From positions 1 to 7,131 of the forward strand of contig JAICND010000074.1 in assembly GCA_025929005.1 (NCBI GenBank): DNA of 7,131 nt, read 5' to 3'. Origin of the DNA: Acidimicrobiia bacterium (GTDB taxonomy: Bacteria; Actinomycetota; Acidimicrobiia; Spongiisociales; ZC4RG35). The position numbers and the translations under genes were made by a program. The notes below the pieces were generated by a model that saw only the letters and a list, made by a program, of their open reading frames with translations, was not told where the DNA came from and searched no databases. Below are positions 5,744-7,131 of this stretch, one piece after another; the first letter of the stretch is position 1; each line of letters starts with the position of its first letter.

Positions 5744-6553
5744 ATGGCATTCGCCCACATCGCGATCGAGAACGACGGCGGCGTCGCCACCCTCTGGCTC
5801 GACCGCCCCGCCAAACACAACGCCCTCTCAGTGGACATGTGGGCCGATCTCCCGGTTGCGGTGCGGCAACTGAATGACGATCCCACCGTACGCGTCATCG
5901 TGGTGGCAGGGCGGGGCCCCTCCTTCACAGTGGGGATCGATCTGGAGATGCTGGCTTCTCTCGCTCCCGAAGGTGTGTCCGAAGCCGACCGGCGCCGCCA
6001 GATCCTCCGCAAGGTCAAAGAACTCCAGGGAACGATGTCGGCATTGGCTGACAGCCCGCAGCCGGTTATCGCCGCCATCCACGGCTACTGCCTCGGTGCC
6101 GGTCTTGATCTGATAACCGCTTGCGATATCAGGTTGGCCGCGGCTGGAGCAGTCTTCGGGGTGAGGGAAACTCGGATGGGACTGGTGGCTGATGTCGGAA
6201 CCATGCAGCGACTGCCGAGGATCATCTCGCCTGGTCATGTGGCCGAGTTGGTCTACACGGGAGTTGATATCGATGCCGATCGGGCTGCCGAGATCGGCTT
6301 GGTCAACCGGGTCCTCCCCGATACCGAGGCGTTACACAAGGCGGCATCGGCCATGGCAGCCGAGATTGCCGCCAACTCGCCCTTAGTGGTGCAGGGCGCC
6401 AAGGCCGTGCTGCGGGCAGGTGAGGGCCGGTCAGTCCAAGAAGGACTCGACTATGTGGCGGTGTGGAACTCAGCCTTCTTGCTCTCCGACGACCTGACGG
6501 AAGCGATCGCGGCTCACGTGGAGACACGGCCTCCCCACTTCAAAGGGCATTAG
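5744..6553 (+). CDS. Enoyl-CoA hydratase/isomerase family protein, probable dienoyl-CoA isomerase
   Basis: A cytosolic crotonase-fold enzyme of fatty acid degradation, 269 residues, normal length. The CoA-binding and oxyanion-hole segments are present: LDRPAKHNALSVDM (19-32), GPSFTVGIDLEML (58-70) and HGYCLGAGLDLITACDIRLA (113-132). The active-site region VRETRMGLVADVGTMQRLPR (140-159) closely matches mammalian peroxisomal/mitochondrial ECH1, delta-3,5-delta-2,4-dienoyl-CoA isomerase, whose catalytic acids are three residues. The equivalents here are Asp122 (GLDLITACD), Glu142 (RETRMG) and Asp150 (VADVG). A standard hydratase would carry a second Glu near position 122 instead. The likely role is shifting double bonds of odd-position unsaturated acyl-CoAs into the beta-oxidation path. 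The gene is co-directional with the exporter but probably has its own leaderless promoter. Its stop codon overlaps that of the convergent response regulator. Family is certain; the dienoyl-CoA isomerase call is from motif memory. Confidence 0.9.
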   Translation: MAFAHIAIENDGGVATLWLDRPAKHNALSVDMWADLPVAVRQLNDDPTVRVIVVAGRGPSFTVGIDLEMLASLAPEGVSEADRRRQILRKVKELQGTMSALADSPQPVIAAIHGYCLGAGLDLITACDIRLAAAGAVFGVRETRMGLVADVGTMQRLPRIISPGHVAELVYTGVDIDADRAAEIGLVNRVLPDTEALHKAASAMAAEIAANSPLVVQGAKAVLRAGEGRSVQEGLDYVAVWNSAFLLSDDLTEAIAAHVETRPPHFKGH

Positions 6554-7131
6554 CCGACCAGGCCCGCCTCGTAGGCGATCACGACGGCCTGAGCCCGATC
6601 GCGGGCGCCAATCTTCATGAGGATGCGCTTGACATGCGTCTTTACCGTGTTCTCCGAGATGAACAACCGATCGGCCAGTTCCTGATTTGAGTGACCACGG
6701 GCGATGAGGGCGAGTACCTCTCGTTCCCGTTCAGTGAGTCCATCGACGAGGCGGGGCTCGACCGAAGACGGACGGTTGCTTACAAACTCCTCGATGAGCC
6801 GTCGCGTAACAGATGGCGATAAGAGCGCCTCGCCGGCAGCCACTACCCGGACCGCCTCAACCAACTCACCAGGAGGCGTCCGTTTGAGCAGAAAGCCGCT
6901 CGCCCCCGCCCGGAGTGCTTCAAAGACGTATTCGTCCAGTTCAAACGTGGTGAGGATGATGACCCGCGACCTTCCATTGGTTGTGATCTGACGAGTGGCC
7001 TCAATTCCGTCAAGGGTGGGCATCCGCACATCCATCAAGATCACGTCGGGGTCATGCGATCTCGCCAGGGCCACAGCCTCCTGACCATTGGCGGCCGTTG
7101 CGACCACCGCGATGTCCCCGACCTGCTCGAG
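6550..7131 (-). CDS. NarL/LuxR-family two-component response regulator (5' end off window)
   Basis: A cytosolic DNA-binding regulator activated by phosphorylation. The frame is open to the right edge, so the first residues, including the first acidic pair of the receiver, are missing; 193 residues are visible. A GTG at 7107 lies within the receiver domain (codons for LEQVGDIA precede it in frame) and is not the start. In visible numbering: phospho-acceptor Asp34 in DVILMDVRMPTLDG, switch Thr61 in IILTTF, conserved Lys83 in GFLLKRTPPGELV. A linker (about 105-130) leads to a LuxR-type helix-turn-helix at 132-188: LTEREREVLALIARGHSNQE, then FISENTVKTHVKRILMKI. This receiver plus GerE layout normally pairs with a HisKA_3-type sensor kinase encoded just upstream, which here would be beyond the right edge. 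It could control the nearby exporter, but nothing in the window shows this. Confidence 0.95.
   Translation of the reverse strand, partial: LEQVGDIAVVATAANGQEAVALARSHDPDVILMDVRMPTLDGIEATRQITTNGRSRVIILTTFELDEYVFEALRAGASGFLLKRTPPGELVEAVRVVAAGEALLSPSVTRRLIEEFVSNRPSSVEPRLVDGLTEREREVLALIARGHSNQELADRLFISENTVKTHVKRILMKIGARDRAQAVVIAYEAGLVG

Noticed and set aside
7105..7107. GTG at 7107 as the response-regulator start
   Set aside because: The frame continues upstream to the edge with receiver-like residues (LEQVGDIA), and a start here would delete the first strand and acidic pair of the receiver domain.

Overview
The window is GC-rich DNA from a bacterium, most likely an actinomycetote (high-GC Gram-positive), possibly of the Acidimicrobiia type. 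This is inferred from GC-rich codon use, genes whose putative -10 boxes sit 6-9 bases before the start codon (leaderless-style expression), an actinobacterial-style ECF sigma promoter and the protein families present. It is packed with genes. Eight coding sequences are visible, two of them cut by the window edges. Intergenic gaps are only 66, 62 and 17 bp, and no non-coding stretch exceeds 300 bases. I see no RNA gene, mobile element or CRISPR array.

Left block, minus strand (1-3571, transcribed right to left). An FMN-dependent nitroreductase-family gene (2927-3571) is followed by a tightly coupled three-gene unit: an ECF sigma factor (2324-2860), a large membrane anti-sigma factor (598-2340) and a membrane-anchored, Thr-rich-linker protein that runs off the left edge (1-601). 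The three genes overlap by 11-17 bp and by 3-4 bp. The anti-sigma protein is unusual in joining a cytoplasmic zinc-finger anti-sigma domain, one membrane helix and about 480 residues outside the membrane. The outer part looks like an RseB/LolA-type sensor followed by two copies of a small C-terminal module. A good ECF-type promoter (TGAACC-N16-CGTC) lies in the 66-bp gap before the sigma gene, and its -35 box overlaps the stop codon of the nitroreductase gene. Together these look like an autoregulated envelope-stress switch, and this is the most interesting part of the window.

Middle block, plus strand (3634-6553). An ABC exporter ATPase (3634-4521) and its ABC-2 type permease (4518-5726) are joined by an ATGA overlap and resemble NatA/NatB-type exporters. 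After 17 bp comes a crotonase-superfamily enzyme (5744-6553) whose motifs match dienoyl-CoA isomerase (ECH1-like) better than a plain enoyl-CoA hydratase. The divergent 62-bp gap between the nitroreductase and the exporter holds candidate -10 boxes for both directions and a 7-bp inverted repeat that touches both.

Right edge, minus strand (6550-7131). A NarL/LuxR-type response regulator, lacking only its first residues, converges on the crotonase gene with a 4-bp overlap of the two stop codons. Its kinase partner, if adjacent, lies beyond the right edge.
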